Part shown: one piece after another, positions 9,816 to 20,753 of the stretch
Layout: every line of letters begins with the position of its first letter
Numbering within the stretch: position 1 is the stretch's first letter
Assembly: GCF_000686045.1 (NCBI RefSeq)
Contig: NZ_JMLV01000001.1
Location: 248,001 to 312,000, forward strand
Length of the DNA: 64,000 nucleotides
Direction: 5' to 3'
Source: Fodinicurvata fenggangensis DSM 21160
Lineage (GTDB): Bacteria; Pseudomonadota; Alphaproteobacteria; Kiloniellales; DSM-21159
Made by a program: the position numbers and the translations under genes
Notes under the pieces: generated by a model
Database searches by the model: none
Told to the model about the DNA's origin: nothing
What the model saw: the letters and a program-made list of their open reading frames with translations, nothing else

Positions 9816-11141
9816 ATGCGCCGATCAGCTTTTTTCCTGCCGACTATGAAAGATACCCCCAAGGAAGCGGAGATTGCCTCCCACAGGTTGATGCTGCGGG
9901 CGGGCATGATCCGGCAATCTTCCGCTGGAATCTACTCATGGTTGCCTCTGGGGTATCGAGTCCTGCGCAATATCGAAAAGATTGTCCGTGAAGAACAGGA
10001 CCGCGCTGGCTGTCAGGAAATGCTGATGCCGACCATCCAGTCTTCCGAGTTATGGGAGAAGTCCGGGCGTTACGATGATTACGGCCCTGAGATGCTGCGC
10101 ATTCGCGACCGCCATGACCGGGACATGCTCTATGGTCCGACCAATGAGGAACTGATCACCGATATCTTTGCGCACTCGGTCCGCAGCTATCGGGAACTGC
10201 CCAAGCTGCTTTATCACATCCAGTGGAAGTTCCGTGACGAAGTGCGCCCGCGATTTGGCGTCATGCGCGGCCGGGAATTCCTGATGAAGGATGCCTATTC
10301 CTTTGATCCGAATTATGAAGCGGCCAGAGAATCTTATAACAAGTTCTTCGTGGCCTATCTCAGGACCTTTGCCCGCATGGGTCTGAAGGCTATTCCCATG
10401 GAGGCGGATACGGGGCCGATTGGCGGCAATCTCAGTCACGAGTTCATCATTCTGGCCGAAACCGGAGAGAGCCAGGTTTTCTGCGACAGGAACTTTGTGG
10501 AATACGATGTGCTTGGTACGGACATTGATGCCAGCAACACCACTCAGGCGGCCGAAGTGGTCGATTATTTCACACGCCTTTATGCACGCACGGACGAGAA
10601 GCACGACCCTGCGACCTTTGAAGCGGATGTTCCGTCCGAACGGCGCTATGAAGGCCGTGGTATCGAGGTGGGGCACATATTCTATTTCGGGACAAAGTAT
10701 TCCGAGCCCCTGGGTGCCTTCTATGCCACCCGTGATGGGGAGGAAGCCCCTGTCCACATGGGATCCTATGGCATCGGTGTCTCGCGTCTGGTCGGCGGTA
10801 TCATCGAGGCCAGTCATGATGATGACGGCATTATCTGGCCGGCGTCTGTTGCCCCCTTTGATGTCGGGCTGATCAACCTTCAAGTGGACAACGAAGATTG
10901 CACGAATGCCTGCGAAGATGCCTATGCACGGCTCAAGGAAGCCGGACTGGATGTCCTTTACGATGATCGTGAAGAGCGCGCAGGCGCCAAGTTTGCGGAC
11001 ATGGATCTGATTGGCTTGCCATGGCAAATGACCATCGGACCCAGGGGCCTGAAGAAAGGAGTCGTGGAGTTGAAGAACCGGGCCACAGGTGAGCGCCAGG
11101 AGCTTTCACTTGATTCGGCGCTGACGCAACTTGCGGGCTGA
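9816..11141 (+). CDS. proS: Prolyl-tRNA synthetase, short alphaproteobacterial form
   Basis: ProS charges tRNA-Pro in the cytoplasm. At 441 residues it is the short bacterial form, which lacks the roughly 180-residue editing insertion between class II motifs 2 and 3 found in the E. coli enzyme. Motif 2 is seen in [17 protein letters not shown] and motif 3 in [14 protein letters not shown]. The C-terminal anticodon-binding domain follows. Without the insertion, mischarged Ala-tRNA-Pro would need a separate editing protein; none is in the window. The gene is followed after 3 bp by lolC, so the two probably share an mRNA. Confidence 0.95.
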   Translation: MRRSAFFLPTMKDTPKEAEIASHRLMLRAGMIRQSSAGIYSWLPLGYRVLRNIEKIVREEQDRAGCQEMLMPTIQSSELWEKSGRYDDYGPEMLRIRDRHDRDMLYGPTNEELITDIFAHSVRSYRELPKLLYHIQWKFRDEVRPRFGVMRGREFLMKDAYSFDPNYEAARESYNKFFVAYLRTFARMGLKAIPMEADTGPIGGNLSHEFIILAETGESQVFCDRNFVEYDVLGTDIDASNTTQAAEVVDYFTRLYARTDEKHDPATFEADVPSERRYEGRGIEVGHIFYFGTKYSEPLGAFYATRDGEEAPVHMGSYGIGVSRLVGGIIEASHDDDGIIWPASVAPFDVGLINLQVDNEDCTNACEDAYARLKEAGLDVLYDDREERAGAKFADMDLIGLPWQMTIGPRGLKKGVVELKNRATGERQELSLDSALTQLAG

Positions 11142-11144
11142 CCC

Positions 11145-12392
11145 ATGGTTTTCGGATCCTTCGAACGCCTTCTAGCCCTGCGCTATCTGCGATCCAGGCG
11201 GCAGGAAGGGTTCATATCGGTCATAGCCGGTTTTTCCCTGATGGGCATTGCTTTGGGTGTGGCGACCCTGATCATTGTCATGGCGGTCATGAACGGTTTT
11301 CGTGAAGAGCTGCTTGGCCGCATTCTGGGCGTCAACGGGCACATGACGGTCTACAGCAACCAAGGCCAAATGACCGACTACGACACCATTGCCGATCAAA
11401 TTCGTAGCGTGGAAGGTGTGCAACTCGTCACCCCGCAGGTACAGGGGCAGGTCATCGTCACAGCAGGAGACCGCGCCATCGGGGGAGCGGTCCGCGGGGT
11501 GTCCCTCGAAGATCTGAAAGAGCGCACGGTTATATCCGACAATGTAATGCAGGGCTCTCTGGAACAATTCAGCGAGCAGTCAGGTATCCTGATAGGCAGC
11601 CGAATGGCGCAGAATCTGCAAAAGCAGCCTGGTGACACACTTACCCTGCTGTCTCCACAAGGTTCCGAGACTGTGGTGGGGACCGTCCCACGCATGAAGG
11701 GCTATCCCGTTTCGGGGACCTTCGAGGTCGGAATGTACGAGTATGACAGCAGTTTCATCTATATGCCGCTCGAATTGGCGCAGACCTTCTTTCGCTACCA
11801 GGATTCCGTGAATGCCATAGAGGTCTTTGTGGATGATCCGGACCAGGTCTGGGAGATCCGTCAGGAGATCGCGTCTGTCCTGGGCAACGACTATCGATAT
11901 GTGGATTGGCAGCAAGCCAACTCCAGCTTCTTCAACGCCATCCAGGTTGAGCGGAATGTAATGTTCATCATCCTGTCCCTGATCATTCTGGTGGCCGCTT
12001 TCAATATCCTGTCCGGTCAGTACATGCTCGTGAAGGGGAAGGGGCGCGATATTGCCATTCTTCGCACCATGGGAGCGACCAGTGGCATGATACTGCGTAT
12101 CTTCTTCATGTCCGGTGCCTCTATCGGGCTGATCGGAACCCTGGCCGGGGTGCTTATCGGCATTGTGTTCACGGACAACATCCAGACGATCCAGAGCTGG
12201 GTGGAGCAACTCTTCGGAACGGCCGTGTTCAATCCGGAGGTCTATTTCCTGAGCAAGCTGCCGGCTGAGCGGGATCCCGCAGAAGTGCTGCAAGTTGTGC
12301 TCATGGCGCTTGGCATCTCCTTCCTGGCGCCGTTGCTGCCAGCATGGCAAGCCGCTCGCCTGGATCCGGTGGAGGCGCTGCGCTATGAGTGA
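11145..12392 (+). CDS. lolC: Lipoprotein-releasing ABC permease LolC/LolE type
   Basis: With LolD, this inner-membrane permease extracts outer-membrane lipoproteins and passes them to LolA. The 415-residue protein has the family plan: an N-terminal helix after [13 protein letters not shown], a large periplasmic domain (about 50-270), then three helices of the FtsX-like domain (about 275-400). The sequence [23 protein letters not shown] contains the coupling region typical of LolC/E. Only one such permease gene accompanies lolD. This fits alphaproteobacteria, where a single LolC/E-type protein probably acts as a homodimer. The 3' end overlaps lolD by 8 bp. Confidence 0.93.
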   Translation: MVFGSFERLLALRYLRSRRQEGFISVIAGFSLMGIALGVATLIIVMAVMNGFREELLGRILGVNGHMTVYSNQGQMTDYDTIADQIRSVEGVQLVTPQVQGQVIVTAGDRAIGGAVRGVSLEDLKERTVISDNVMQGSLEQFSEQSGILIGSRMAQNLQKQPGDTLTLLSPQGSETVVGTVPRMKGYPVSGTFEVGMYEYDSSFIYMPLELAQTFFRYQDSVNAIEVFVDDPDQVWEIRQEIASVLGNDYRYVDWQQANSSFFNAIQVERNVMFIILSLIILVAAFNILSGQYMLVKGKGRDIAILRTMGATSGMILRIFFMSGASIGLIGTLAGVLIGIVFTDNIQTIQSWVEQLFGTAVFNPEVYFLSKLPAERDPAEVLQVVLMALGISFLAPLLPAWQAARLDPVEALRYE

Positions 12393-13074
12393 GCAGAGAG
12401 TCGAGCGCCTGAAGCTGGACCAAGTCGTCAAGCGCTACAAACAGGGCGATCGCGGTCTGGAGGTGCTGAAAGGTGCCTCCATGACCCTTTACAGTGGTGA
12501 GATCGTCGCCCTGGTCGGGCCTTCGGGGTCTGGGAAATCAACGCTTCTGCACATAGCCGGACTTCTGGAAAAGCCGGACGCGGGTCGTATTGAGATTGCC
12601 GGGCAGGAAACACAGGATCTAGCGGATCGCGAGCGAACGGCAATACGTCGACGCCGCATCGGGTTTGTCTACCAGTACCACCACTTGCTGCCAGAGTTTA
12701 CCGCCCTGGAGAACCTTATTGTGCCCCAGATGATCGCAGGCCTGAAGAAGCGCAAGGCAGCGGAGCACGCCCGGGAACTGTTGAATCTGGTTGGTCTGGG
12801 CGAGCGTGTCGAACACAGGCCGGCAAGGCTATCCGGCGGCGAGCAGCAGCGCGTGGCTCTGGCGCGGGCCATTATCAATCGCCCATCACTTGTGCTGGCG
12901 GATGAGCCCACGGGGAACCTGGATCCGGAAACTGCCGACAGCGTGTTCGACCTGCTCCAGAAACTGGTCCGTGGAACGGGCGTTGCTGCCATGATTGCCA
13001 CGCACAATCTGGAGCTGGCCAGGAGCATGGACAGGATACTGCTTGTCGAGGACGGCCAGCTGGTCGGAGGCTGA
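12385..13074 (+). CDS. lolD: Lipoprotein-releasing ABC ATPase LolD
   Basis: This cytoplasmic ATPase powers lipoprotein release by the LolC-type permease. The 229-residue product has Walker [11 protein letters not shown]-loop in [11 protein letters not shown], signature [14 protein letters not shown], Walker [12 protein letters not shown] and the switch histidine in ATHNLE. The ATG at 12385 overlaps the end of lolC by 8 bp and gives a normal LolD N-terminus. The frame is open further upstream, but that part lies inside lolC. The gene forms an operon with lolC and probably proS. Confidence 0.96.
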   Translation: MSEQRVERLKLDQVVKRYKQGDRGLEVLKGASMTLYSGEIVALVGPSGSGKSTLLHIAGLLEKPDAGRIEIAGQETQDLADRERTAIRRRRIGFVYQYHHLLPEFTALENLIVPQMIAGLKKRKAAEHARELLNLVGLGERVEHRPARLSGGEQQRVALARAIINRPSLVLADEPTGNLDPETADSVFDLLQKLVRGTGVAAMIATHNLELARSMDRILLVEDGQLVGG

Positions 13075-13139
13075 TCCATAACCAACGATTGGCAGAGAGG
13101 AACTGCGGATCGTTTCGCCCATGAACGGAGTCCTGGGGC

Positions 13140-16100
13140 ATGGCACATTCAGATTTCGTGCACTTGCGCGTCCACAGCGCCTATTCCCTTTCTGAAGGTG
13201 CCATTCGGCTGAAGCAGTTGATCTCTCTTTGTCGGGATCAGGCCATGCCAGCCGTTGCCATGACTGACACCGGCAACCTGTTCGGTGCCCTGGAGTTCTC
13301 CATGGCGGCGACCGATGCCGGTGTGCAGCCTATCGTGGGAGCCGTTATGGGGGTGAGGCTCGAAACTGCGGGTCCCTTTGGTGAGCCTAGTGGCACTCCC
13401 AACAAGGTCGTTCTGCTTGTCCGGGACGAAGAGGGTTACCGCAATCTGCTGAAGCTGGTCAGCAAGTCCTTCCTGGAAACCCCGGATGGCGATCATCCGC
13501 ATGTCCTGCTTGAAACCTTGAAACAGCACGGTGCCGGCCTGTTCCTCCTGACCGGTGGAACTGATGGTCCGATCGCGGACAGCCTGCTGGGAAACAGGAG
13601 CGAGCAGGCTGAGAGTGTTTTATTGCAGCTGCAGGAAAGCTTTGCGGATCGCCTGTATATGGAATTGCAGCGCCATGGCCTGCCCGAACAGGATCAGGTT
13701 GAAGAGCAGTTGATTGAGCTGGCGTACAAGCACGAGATCCCGCTTGTCGCCACGAATGATGCCTTCTTTCCCACGCGGGACCAGCATGAAGCCCATGACG
13801 CCCTGATCTGCATTGCTGAGAGCACCTATGTGGTGGAAAGCAACCGTCGGCAATTGACGCCCGAACACTATTTCAAGTCAGCCGAGGAGATGCGCGCGCT
13901 TTTCAGCGATCTGCCGGAAGCTGTCGACAACACCCTCGTGATTGCACGCCGCTGTGCCTATTTTCCGGAAAAGGTGGATCCCATTCTTCCCCCCTTTCCC
14001 AGCGAGGCCGGTCGAAGCGAGATCGAAGAGCTGAAGGCCCAGGCGCGGGAGGGGCTGGAGCAGCGTCTACAGGAGCATGTTTTTCTTCCGGATGAAGCAG
14101 ACGCTGCTGTGGAGGAGAAGGCGGAACCCTATCGCAGTCGTCTGGAATACGAACTGGGCATCATCGAGCAGATGGGTTTTCCCGGCTATTTCCTGATCGT
14201 GGCTGATTTTATCAAGTGGGCCAAGAATCAGGGCATTCCGGTTGGTCCCGGGCGAGGGTCGGGGGCAGGTTCCGTTGTGGCTTGGGCCCTGACCATTACC
14301 GATCTGGATCCATTGCGCTGGGGGCTGCTTTTCGAGCGCTTCCTGAATCCGGAACGCATCTCCATGCCCGACTTCGATGTGGACTTCTGCCAGGAGCGCC
14401 GCGACGAAGTCATAAGCTATGTCCAGCAGCAATACGGAAGTGACAGGGTTGCTCAGATCATCACTTTCGGAAAGCTGCAGGCGCGCGCCGTCTTGCGTGA
14501 TGTCGGCCGGGTGTTGCAGTTGCCGTATGGTCTTGTCGACCGACTCTGCAAGATGGTGCCCAACAATCCGGCCAATCCCGTAACCCTGCAGGAAGCGATC
14601 GATGGTGAGCCGCGTCTGCAGGAAGCCATGGAGAGCGAAGAGCAGATACGCCGGATGATTGACATCGCGCTGAAGCTGGAAGGGCTTTATCGCCATGCTT
14701 CGACTCACGCCGCTGGTGTTGTCATTGGTGACCGTCCCCTGGACGAATTGATTCCGCTTTATCGTGATCCGCGCTCGGACATGCCGGTGACCCAGTTCAA
14801 TATGAAGTATGTGGAACTGGCCGGCCTGGTGAAGTTCGATTTTCTCGGGCTCAAGACCCTGTCTGTGTTGGCCAGGGCAAGAGACCTGATCCGCCAGCAA
14901 CAGCCCGAATTCGACCTGGAAGGCATGCCGCTTGACGATACGGCGGCGTATGAATTGATGAGTCGGGGTGAAACGGTTGGTGTCTTTCAGTTGGAATCCT
15001 CGGGCATGCGGGATGCGCTGCGTCGCTTGAGGCCCGACCGTTTCGAAGACGTGATTGCGATGGTCGCGCTCTACCGCCCGGGTCCGATGGAGAACATTCC
15101 CTCCTACATCCGCCGCAAGAAAGGCGAGGAGGAGCCGGACTATCTTTATCCCACTCTGGAGCCCATCCTGCGCGAGACCTTCGGGATCATGATCTACCAG
15201 GAACAGGTCATGCAGATCGCGCAGGAACTGGCGGGCTATTCGCTAGGCGCCGCCGACATGCTGCGCAGGGCCATGGGCAAAAAGATCAAGTCGGAAATGG
15301 ATGCCCAGCGCGAAATCTTCGTGGAAGGCGCTGTCGCCAAGGGGGTGGAGGAGCAGAAAGCGCGTTCCATCTTCGAATTGGTCAACAAGTTTGCCGGCTA
15401 TGGTTTCAACAAGAGCCACGCTGCCGCCTATGCGCTTGTGGCCTATCAAACAGCATACCTGAAAGCGAACTATCCAGTGGAGTTCATGGCAGCCTCCATG
15501 ACCTTCGAACTGGGCAACACCGACAAGCTCAATGTTTTTCGTCAGGAGTTGGTGCGCATGGGCGTCCCGTTGCTGACCCCGGACATCAACCGCTCGCATG
15601 CTGAATTTTCCGTGGAAGTGCTTCCGGACGGACAGGGCAAGGGAATTCGTTACGCCCTTGGGGCAATCAAGAATGTTGGGTCCTCTGCCATGGAAGCGCT
15701 GGTTCAGGAGCGGGAGACCAATGGCCCCTTCCGGTCTCTCTCGGACCTGGCGCAACGACTTGATGCAAGACAGATCAACAAGCGTGCCATTGAGAACCTG
15801 GCCTGTGCCGGTGGCTTTGACAGCCTGAACAGCAATCGCCAACAGGTTTTCCTGGCGGCTGAAACATTGGTGCGCCAGGCCGCCAGTGCAGCCACTGAGC
15901 GCGATGCCGGCCAGTTCAGTCTGCTTGGGGGAAATGGCACCGAAACCCAGGAGGATATTCGCCTTTCGCCAGTGAATGACTGGCCTGCAATGGAAAGGCT
16001 CAAGCACGAATTCGAAGCCATTGGCTTTTATCTTTCCGCCCATCCCCTGGATTCCTACGAAAATCTTCTGCAGCGTCGACGTGTTGTTTCCTTTGCCGAG

Positions 16101-16613
16101 TTGCCGCGGGCGATTGTAGGAGGGCAAACCCGTCAGGCGCTTGCCGGAATCGTGGTGGCCAAGCAAGAGCGAACCTCTAAGAAGGGCAGTCGCTTTGCCT
16201 TTGTTCAGATGTCCGATGCCAGCGGTGTCTTCGAAGTCACTGTCTTTTCCGAATTGCTGGTGCGGTGTCGGGAGTTGCTTGAGGGCGGCCGTCCATTGCT
16301 TGTGACGGTATCCGTCGAACGACAGTCTGAAGGCGACGAGCTGCGCCTGACAGCACAGGACTTCGAGGATCTGGAGGAATCCCTGGCCAAGACGGCAGCT
16401 GGATTGAGGGTTTGCCTTGAAGACGAGAGACCCTTGAAGGATCTGCGCAATCTTCTGGACAGGGAATCCCGGGGGCGTAGCCAAGTGACCCTGGTACTGA
16501 CGCTGACCGATGGGCGTGAAGTGGAACTTGACCTGCCCGGAGGCTTCTCACTCTCCGCCAGTGGGCGACAAGCCATCAAATCGATACCCGGGGTTGTCGT
16601 GGAGGACCTCTGA
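13140..16613 (+). CDS. dnaE: DNA polymerase III alpha subunit
   Basis: DnaE is the catalytic subunit of the replicative polymerase. The 1157-residue protein has the usual size and domains. It has an N-terminal PHP domain (HLRVHSAYSLSEGA), polymerase palm with catalytic acidic residues in MPDFDVDFCQERR, fingers region with GPGRGSGAGSVVAW, and tandem helix-hairpin-helix and OB domains near the C-terminus (about 950-1100). It is of the DnaE1 type, since it ends with the OB and tail regions and carries no fused exonuclease. It lies 65 bp after lolD. Confidence 0.97.
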   Translation: MAHSDFVHLRVHSAYSLSEGAIRLKQLISLCRDQAMPAVAMTDTGNLFGALEFSMAATDAGVQPIVGAVMGVRLETAGPFGEPSGTPNKVVLLVRDEEGYRNLLKLVSKSFLETPDGDHPHVLLETLKQHGAGLFLLTGGTDGPIADSLLGNRSEQAESVLLQLQESFADRLYMELQRHGLPEQDQVEEQLIELAYKHEIPLVATNDAFFPTRDQHEAHDALICIAESTYVVESNRRQLTPEHYFKSAEEMRALFSDLPEAVDNTLVIARRCAYFPEKVDPILPPFPSEAGRSEIEELKAQAREGLEQRLQEHVFLPDEADAAVEEKAEPYRSRLEYELGIIEQMGFPGYFLIVADFIKWAKNQGIPVGPGRGSGAGSVVAWALTITDLDPLRWGLLFERFLNPERISMPDFDVDFCQERRDEVISYVQQQYGSDRVAQIITFGKLQARAVLRDVGRVLQLPYGLVDRLCKMVPNNPANPVTLQEAIDGEPRLQEAMESEEQIRRMIDIALKLEGLYRHASTHAAGVVIGDRPLDELIPLYRDPRSDMPVTQFNMKYVELAGLVKFDFLGLKTLSVLARARDLIRQQQPEFDLEGMPLDDTAAYELMSRGETVGVFQLESSGMRDALRRLRPDRFEDVIAMVALYRPGPMENIPSYIRRKKGEEEPDYLYPTLEPILRETFGIMIYQEQVMQIAQELAGYSLGAADMLRRAMGKKIKSEMDAQREIFVEGAVAKGVEEQKARSIFELVNKFAGYGFNKSHAAAYALVAYQTAYLKANYPVEFMAASMTFELGNTDKLNVFRQELVRMGVPLLTPDINRSHAEFSVEVLPDGQGKGIRYALGAIKNVGSSAMEALVQERETNGPFRSLSDLAQRLDARQINKRAIENLACAGGFDSLNSNRQQVFLAAETLVRQAASAATERDAGQFSLLGGNGTETQEDIRLSPVNDWPAMERLKHEFEAIGFYLSAHPLDSYENLLQRRRVVSFAELPRAIVGGQTRQALAGIVVAKQERTSKKGSRFAFVQMSDASGVFEVTVFSELLVRCRELLEGGRPLLVTVSVERQSEGDELRLTAQDFEDLEESLAKTAAGLRVCLEDERPLKDLRNLLDRESRGRSQVTLVLTLTDGREVELDLPGGFSLSASGRQAIKSIPGVVVEDL

Positions 16614-16806
16614 TATGCCGCAATTGCTGGCAGGGAGACATTTCAGGCCCTTGCTTTTTCCCTGCTTCGGCGGTATCACCCGCACCGTCTGAAAAACTCA
16701 CGCAGGCTTTATGCGATCAGGCCCAGCGCATGGGCATCGCTCCGGTGTTCGGGATCTTTTATCTCCCGGATCACTGGCCTGCGGCGGCACAACCGGAGAA
16801 ATGAAA
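16614..16806 (+). promoter_or_regulatory. Leader region of rpsB-tsf
   Basis: This 193-nt gap carries the likely promoter and 5' leader of rpsB. A weak candidate promoter is TTGCTT, 17 bp, TATCAC near 16650-16678. Imperfect repeats of the CGGGAT/ATCTCCCG type near 16750-16770 could form a stem-loop before the start. The ribosome binding site GGAGAA is at 16795-16800. An autoregulatory S2-binding structure is plausible but not shown. Confidence 0.35.
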
Positions 16807-17661
16807 ATGGCAGTACCTAGTTATTCCATGCGCCAGCTCCTGGAAGCTGGTGTCCACTTTGGCCACACGACACGTCGCTGGAATCCGAACATGTCACCGT
16901 TCCTGTTCGGTGAACGTAACGGCATCCACATTATCGACCTCGAGCAGACGGTTCCTCTGCTGCACCAGGCCCTGGTTTTCATGCGCGAAGTGGCCGCCGG
17001 TGGCGGGCGTATCCTTTTCGTTGGGACAAAGCGCCAGGCGAGCGAGATCGTTGCCGACGCAGCTAAGCGGTGCGGACAGTATTATGTCAACGAACGCTGG
17101 CTGGGCGGGATGCTGACAAACTGGAAGACTGTTTCTCATTCGATCCGTCGCCTCAAGGAGCTTGAGGAGATCCTCTCGCAGGAAGAGACGGGTCTTACGA
17201 AGAAAGAAAACCTGAACCTGAACCGTGAGCGTGACAAGCTTGAACGGGCTCTGGGCGGCATCAAGGAAATGGGCGGACTGCCCGATGCCCTGTTTGTGAT
17301 CGATACAAACAAGGAGCACCTGGCGCTTCAGGAAGCACGCAAGCTTGAGATTCCCGTCATTGCGGTGCTGGATTCCAACAGCAATCCAAAGGGCGTGGGA
17401 TATCCTGTTCCGGGTAATGACGACGCTGTGCGCGCCATCAACCTCTATTGCGACCTGGCGGCCGACAGCATCCTGGATGGCCTGCAGCAAAGCATGGCGC
17501 GCCGGGGAGAGGATGTCGGTGCAGCCGAGGAAGTCACTGAGACCCTGCCTGAGGAAGGTGCTGAAACAGATCTTCCGGCGCCCGAGACTTCGGCAGCGGA
17601 AAGCAATGTGGCACCCGAAGGTGAGGATTTGGCTGAAGCCGAGAAGCCCAGCGGTTCATGA
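16807..17661 (+). CDS. rpsB: 30S ribosomal protein S2
   Basis: S2 is a late-assembling small-subunit protein. The start at 16807 ([20 protein letters not shown]) matches the family start and sits 6 nt after GGAGAA, while the ATG at 16801 touches that site. The core includes [24 protein letters not shown] and [14 protein letters not shown]. The 284-residue protein is longer than E. coli S2 (241) because of an acidic Ala/Glu/Pro-rich C-terminal tail of about 50 residues, a common trait in alphaproteobacteria. tsf follows after 49 bp. Confidence 0.97.
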   Translation: MAVPSYSMRQLLEAGVHFGHTTRRWNPNMSPFLFGERNGIHIIDLEQTVPLLHQALVFMREVAAGGGRILFVGTKRQASEIVADAAKRCGQYYVNERWLGGMLTNWKTVSHSIRRLKELEEILSQEETGLTKKENLNLNRERDKLERALGGIKEMGGLPDALFVIDTNKEHLALQEARKLEIPVIAVLDSNSNPKGVGYPVPGNDDAVRAINLYCDLAADSILDGLQQSMARRGEDVGAAEEVTETLPEEGAETDLPAPETSAAESNVAPEGEDLAEAEKPSGS

Positions 17662-17710
17662 GCCGGCAACAGGTGTTGTCACGATAGAATTCGACTTGAG
17701 GGATTGAGAG

Positions 17711-18637
17711 ATGGCTGAAATTACTGCGTCGCTCGTAAAGGAGCTACGCGAAAAGACCGGTGCCGGCATGATGGATTGCAAGAAAGCACTGAAGGAAACC
17801 GAAGGCAATCTGGAGGAGGCTCTGGATTGGCTGCGCAAGAAGGGCCTTTCTGCAGCTGCCAAGAAGGCAGACCGTACGGCAGCCGAGGGCTTGGTCGCGA
17901 TCGCGATTGATGGCTCCCGCGGGGCGGTCCTGGAGGTGAATGCGGAAACCGACTTTGTCTCCCGCAATGAACAGTTCCAGGCCTATGTCAGCAAGGTTGC
18001 CGGTATTGCCCTGGACAAGGGCAGCGATATCGAAAAGCTGGCCGCCGCCGATTATCCGGGCACAGGTCGCAACGTGGGCGATGAACTGACGCAGTTGATT
18101 GCCACGATTGGTGAGAACATGAGCCTGCGCCGGGCTGAGGTCCTCTCCGTCGATAAGGGTGTCGTTTCAGGCTACATTCACAGTCAGGTGGCCGAAGGTC
18201 TGGGCCGCATCGGTGTGATCGTTGCTCTTGAATCCGAGGGGGACGCTGAAAAGCTTTCCGCACTGGGCAAGCAGATTGCCATGCACGTAGCCGCCACCAA
18301 TCCGCTGGCTCTGGACCGGGATGGTGTGGATACGGCTGTTTTGGATCGCGAACGTCAGGTCCTGGCGGATCAGGCGCGTGCCAGCGGCAAGCCTGAGGAT
18401 ATCATCAACAAGATGGTGGAAGGGCGTCTGCGCAAGTTCTATGAGGAATCCGTTCTGCTTGAACAGGTCTTCGTCATAGATGGCGAGTCCAAGGTGAGCG
18501 ATGTGCTTGAACAGGCTGCCAAGGATGTAGGCGCCCCAGTGAAACTGACAGGTTTTGTGCGCTATCAACTCGGTGAAGGTAAGGAAAAGCAGGAAAGTGA
18601 CTTTGCCTCCGAGGTTGCAGCAGCGGCTGGCAACTGA
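17711..18637 (+). CDS. tsf: Elongation factor Ts
   Basis: EF-Ts exchanges GDP for GTP on EF-Tu. The 308-residue protein has the N-terminal UBA-like domain ([19 protein letters not shown]) and the TDFV motif ([11 protein letters not shown]) that contacts EF-Tu. Two core subdomains and a helical C-terminal part follow. It pairs with rpsB as in nearly all bacteria, and the unit ends with a strong intrinsic terminator at 18648. Confidence 0.97.
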   Translation: MAEITASLVKELREKTGAGMMDCKKALKETEGNLEEALDWLRKKGLSAAAKKADRTAAEGLVAIAIDGSRGAVLEVNAETDFVSRNEQFQAYVSKVAGIALDKGSDIEKLAAADYPGTGRNVGDELTQLIATIGENMSLRRAEVLSVDKGVVSGYIHSQVAEGLGRIGVIVALESEGDAEKLSALGKQIAMHVAATNPLALDRDGVDTAVLDRERQVLADQARASGKPEDIINKMVEGRLRKFYEESVLLEQVFVIDGESKVSDVLEQAAKDVGAPVKLTGFVRYQLGEGKEKQESDFASEVAAAAGN

Positions 18638-18647
18638 GAATTGATCA

Positions 18648-18674
18648 TCGGGCGGCCAAGGGCCGCCCGATTTT
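18648..18674 (+). terminator. Intrinsic terminator after rpsB-tsf
   Basis: A perfect 10-bp stem, TCGGGCGGCC (18648-18657) with GGCCGCCCGA (18661-18670), closes a 3-nt loop and is followed by TTTT. It lies 10 bp after the tsf stop and separates rpsB-tsf from the pyrH run. Confidence 0.88.
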
Positions 18675-18702
18675 GTATGGAGCTGCAGGGAGTAGGCCCC
18701 CA

Positions 18703-19434
18703 ATGACTGCCGGCAAACCTGAGTATCGCAGGGTTTTGCTCAAGATCTCCGGTGAAGCCCTTATGGGCGAGCGGGACTATGGATTGGATTCCTCAACGGT
18801 TCAGCGCATTGCTGAAGAGGTGAAAACGGTCCACGAGATGGGAGTTGAACTCTGTCTCGTAATAGGGGGCGGGAACATATTCCGAGGATTGAGCGGTGCT
18901 GCCCAAGGCATGGATCGGTCGACCGCGGATTACATGGGAATGTTGGCCACGGTCATCAATTCCCTGGCCTTGCAGAATGCCATCGAAACATTGGGGGTTC
19001 CGACACGGGTGCAATCGGCAATCCCAATGTCCGCTGTATCCGAGCCCTATATTCGCCGCCGCGCGATCCGGCACATGGAGAAGGGCCGTGTGGTCATCTT
19101 TGCTGCGGGCACCGGCAATCCCTTCTTCACCACGGACACGGCAGCTGCCTTGCGAGCTTCGGAGATGAACTGCAGTGCCCTTTTCAAGGGAACCAAGGTA
19201 GACGGCGTGTATGAGGCTGATCCGGTCCAGGTGCCGGAGGCGAAGCGCTATGACCAACTCGGCTATCTTGAAGTGCTCTCGAGGGATCTTGGCGTTATGG
19301 ACCATTCCGCCATATCTCTGGCACGAGAAAACCGCATTCCGGTGATCGTATTCAGCATAGCCAAGCCGGGAGCCTTTGCCGAAGTCCTCTGTGGCGAAGG
19401 ACTCTATACAATCGTAAGCGATGGGAAAAACTAG
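18703..19434 (+). CDS. pyrH: Uridylate kinase
   Basis: PyrH phosphorylates UMP to UDP for pyrimidine nucleotide synthesis. The 243-residue protein belongs to the amino-acid-kinase fold, with KISGEALMG near the N-terminus, GGGNIFRG and the ATP/UMP region [12 protein letters not shown]. The ATG at 18703 has AGGGAG upstream; earlier in-frame codons overlap the tsf terminator. frr follows after 3 bp. The order pyrH-frr-uppS-cdsA-dxr-rseP-bamA is conserved across proteobacteria. Confidence 0.97.
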   Translation: MTAGKPEYRRVLLKISGEALMGERDYGLDSSTVQRIAEEVKTVHEMGVELCLVIGGGNIFRGLSGAAQGMDRSTADYMGMLATVINSLALQNAIETLGVPTRVQSAIPMSAVSEPYIRRRAIRHMEKGRVVIFAAGTGNPFFTTDTAAALRASEMNCSALFKGTKVDGVYEADPVQVPEAKRYDQLGYLEVLSRDLGVMDHSAISLARENRIPVIVFSIAKPGAFAEVLCGEGLYTIVSDGKN

Positions 19435-19437
19435 AGA

Positions 19438-19995
19438 ATGGCTGATACCGATATCAAAGAATTGCGCCGCCGTATGGACGGCGCACTGGAGGCCCTGAAG
19501 CGCGAATTTGGCGGACTGCGTACCGGTCGCGCCTCGATCAGCCTGCTGGACCCGGTGATGGTGGAAGCCTATGGCACACAGATGCCACTCACCCAGGTTG
19601 GAACGGTCAACGTACCGGAACCTCGCATGCTGACGGTTCAGGTATGGGACCGGAAGATGATCGGTTCCGTCGAGAAAGCCATTCGCGATGCAGGTCTGGG
19701 CCTGAACCCTGCTTCCGATGGCAGTGTGGTGCGTGTCCCCATACCGCCTCTGTCCGAGGAGCGCCGCGGCGAACTGGTCAAAGTGGCGGCCAAGTACGCC
19801 GAGCAGGCCCGGATAGCCGTGCGTAATATCCGCCGTGATGGCATGGAGGCTTTGAAGAAGCTGGAAAAGGAAGGCGAGATCTCGGAAGATGAGCAGCGGC
19901 GCCGTTCCGATGAAATCCAGAAGCTGACAGACGAGCACGTCAAGAGCATCGATGACGCTCTTGCCGCCAAAGAAACCGAAATCATGCAGGTTTGA
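19438..19995 (+). CDS. frr: Ribosome recycling factor
   Basis: With EF-G, RRF splits the post-termination ribosome. The 185-residue protein has the family length and the typical N-terminal helix with [14 protein letters not shown], which contains the conserved R-T-G-R-A. The central hinge [12 protein letters not shown] and the C-terminal helix ending in the Asp-rich [10 protein letters not shown] region also fit. It is tightly packed between pyrH (3 bp) and uppS (4 bp). Confidence 0.97.
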   Translation: MADTDIKELRRRMDGALEALKREFGGLRTGRASISLLDPVMVEAYGTQMPLTQVGTVNVPEPRMLTVQVWDRKMIGSVEKAIRDAGLGLNPASDGSVVRVPIPPLSEERRGELVKVAAKYAEQARIAVRNIRRDGMEALKKLEKEGEISEDEQRRRSDEIQKLTDEHVKSIDDALAAKETEIMQV

Positions 19996-19999
19996 TTCC

Positions 20000-20740
20000 A
20001 TGACGGCCCAGCCGTTTTCGCTTCATGCGAACTGTCCTCGGCATGTTGCAATCATCATGGATGGGAATGGCCGTTGGGCAACGCAACGCGGCCGCCCACG
20101 CAAACTGGGACATTTGCAGGGTGCCGAGGCGGCCAGAAAGATCGTGCGTGTCGCGAGCGAAGTTGGCCTGTCCTATCTGACGTTGTTTGCCTTTTCATCC
20201 GAGAACTGGCGTCGTCCGGGAAGTGAAGTTTCCGAACTCATGAGCTTGCTGCAGCGTTATCTTGGCGGTGAGCATAGGCAAGAGCTGGAAGAACTGGGGA
20301 TACGCCTGCGTGTCATAGGCCAGCGTGAGCGCTTGCCTGAGTCGACATTGCGTCAGATTGAGCGCATTGAAGACGAGACGGCTCATCACAAGGGGTTAAG
20401 CGTTGTGATCGCCATCAGCTATGGTGGCCGGGTCGAGATTGCAACGGCCGCACGGCGCTTGGCACAGAAGGTTCAGGACGGAGAATTGGACCCAGGAGAA
20501 ATCAACGAAACCCTCTTGGAGCGCTATCTTGAAACCAACGCCATTCCTGACCCTGATCTCTTGATACGCACAGGCGGAGAGAAGCGGATCAGCAATTTTC
20601 TTCTCTGGCAATTGGCCTATGCCGAGATGGTGTTTTCGGATTGCCTTTGGCCCGATTTCGACCGTGACGCATTCCTTGCTGCCCTGGAGGAATATCAGAT
20701 GCGCGAGCGCCGCTACGGTGCCCTTGTCTCCACGGGGTAG
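20000..20740 (+). CDS. uppS: Undecaprenyl diphosphate synthase
   Basis: UppS makes the C55 carrier lipid for peptidoglycan and surface glycans by cis-condensation of IPP. The 246-residue protein has the catalytic IIMDGNGRWA motif with the essential Asp, the SSENWRRP segment, and the C-terminal signature RTGGEKRISNFLLWQ with the substrate-binding arginines. The ATG at 20000 is just after the frr stop. The DXP-pathway gene dxr downstream supplies precursors to the same route. Confidence 0.97.
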   Translation: MTAQPFSLHANCPRHVAIIMDGNGRWATQRGRPRKLGHLQGAEAARKIVRVASEVGLSYLTLFAFSSENWRRPGSEVSELMSLLQRYLGGEHRQELEELGIRLRVIGQRERLPESTLRQIERIEDETAHHKGLSVVIAISYGGRVEIATAARRLAQKVQDGELDPGEINETLLERYLETNAIPDPDLLIRTGGEKRISNFLLWQLAYAEMVFSDCLWPDFDRDAFLAALEEYQMRERRYGALVSTG

Positions 20741-20753
20741 GGGATCCTCTGCC

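Noticed and set aside
12295-12384. Upstream extension of lolD
   Set aside because: It lies within the 3' end of lolC and adds residues unlike any LolD N-terminus; the ATG at 12385 fits.
15243-16484. 413-codon open frame antisense to dnaE
   Set aside because: It is fully covered by dnaE coding sequence; the amino-acid composition is typical of a shadow frame.
18793-20001. 402-codon open frame antisense to pyrH and frr
   Set aside because: It is a mirror of two well-conserved genes, with no ribosome binding site and no recognisable domain.
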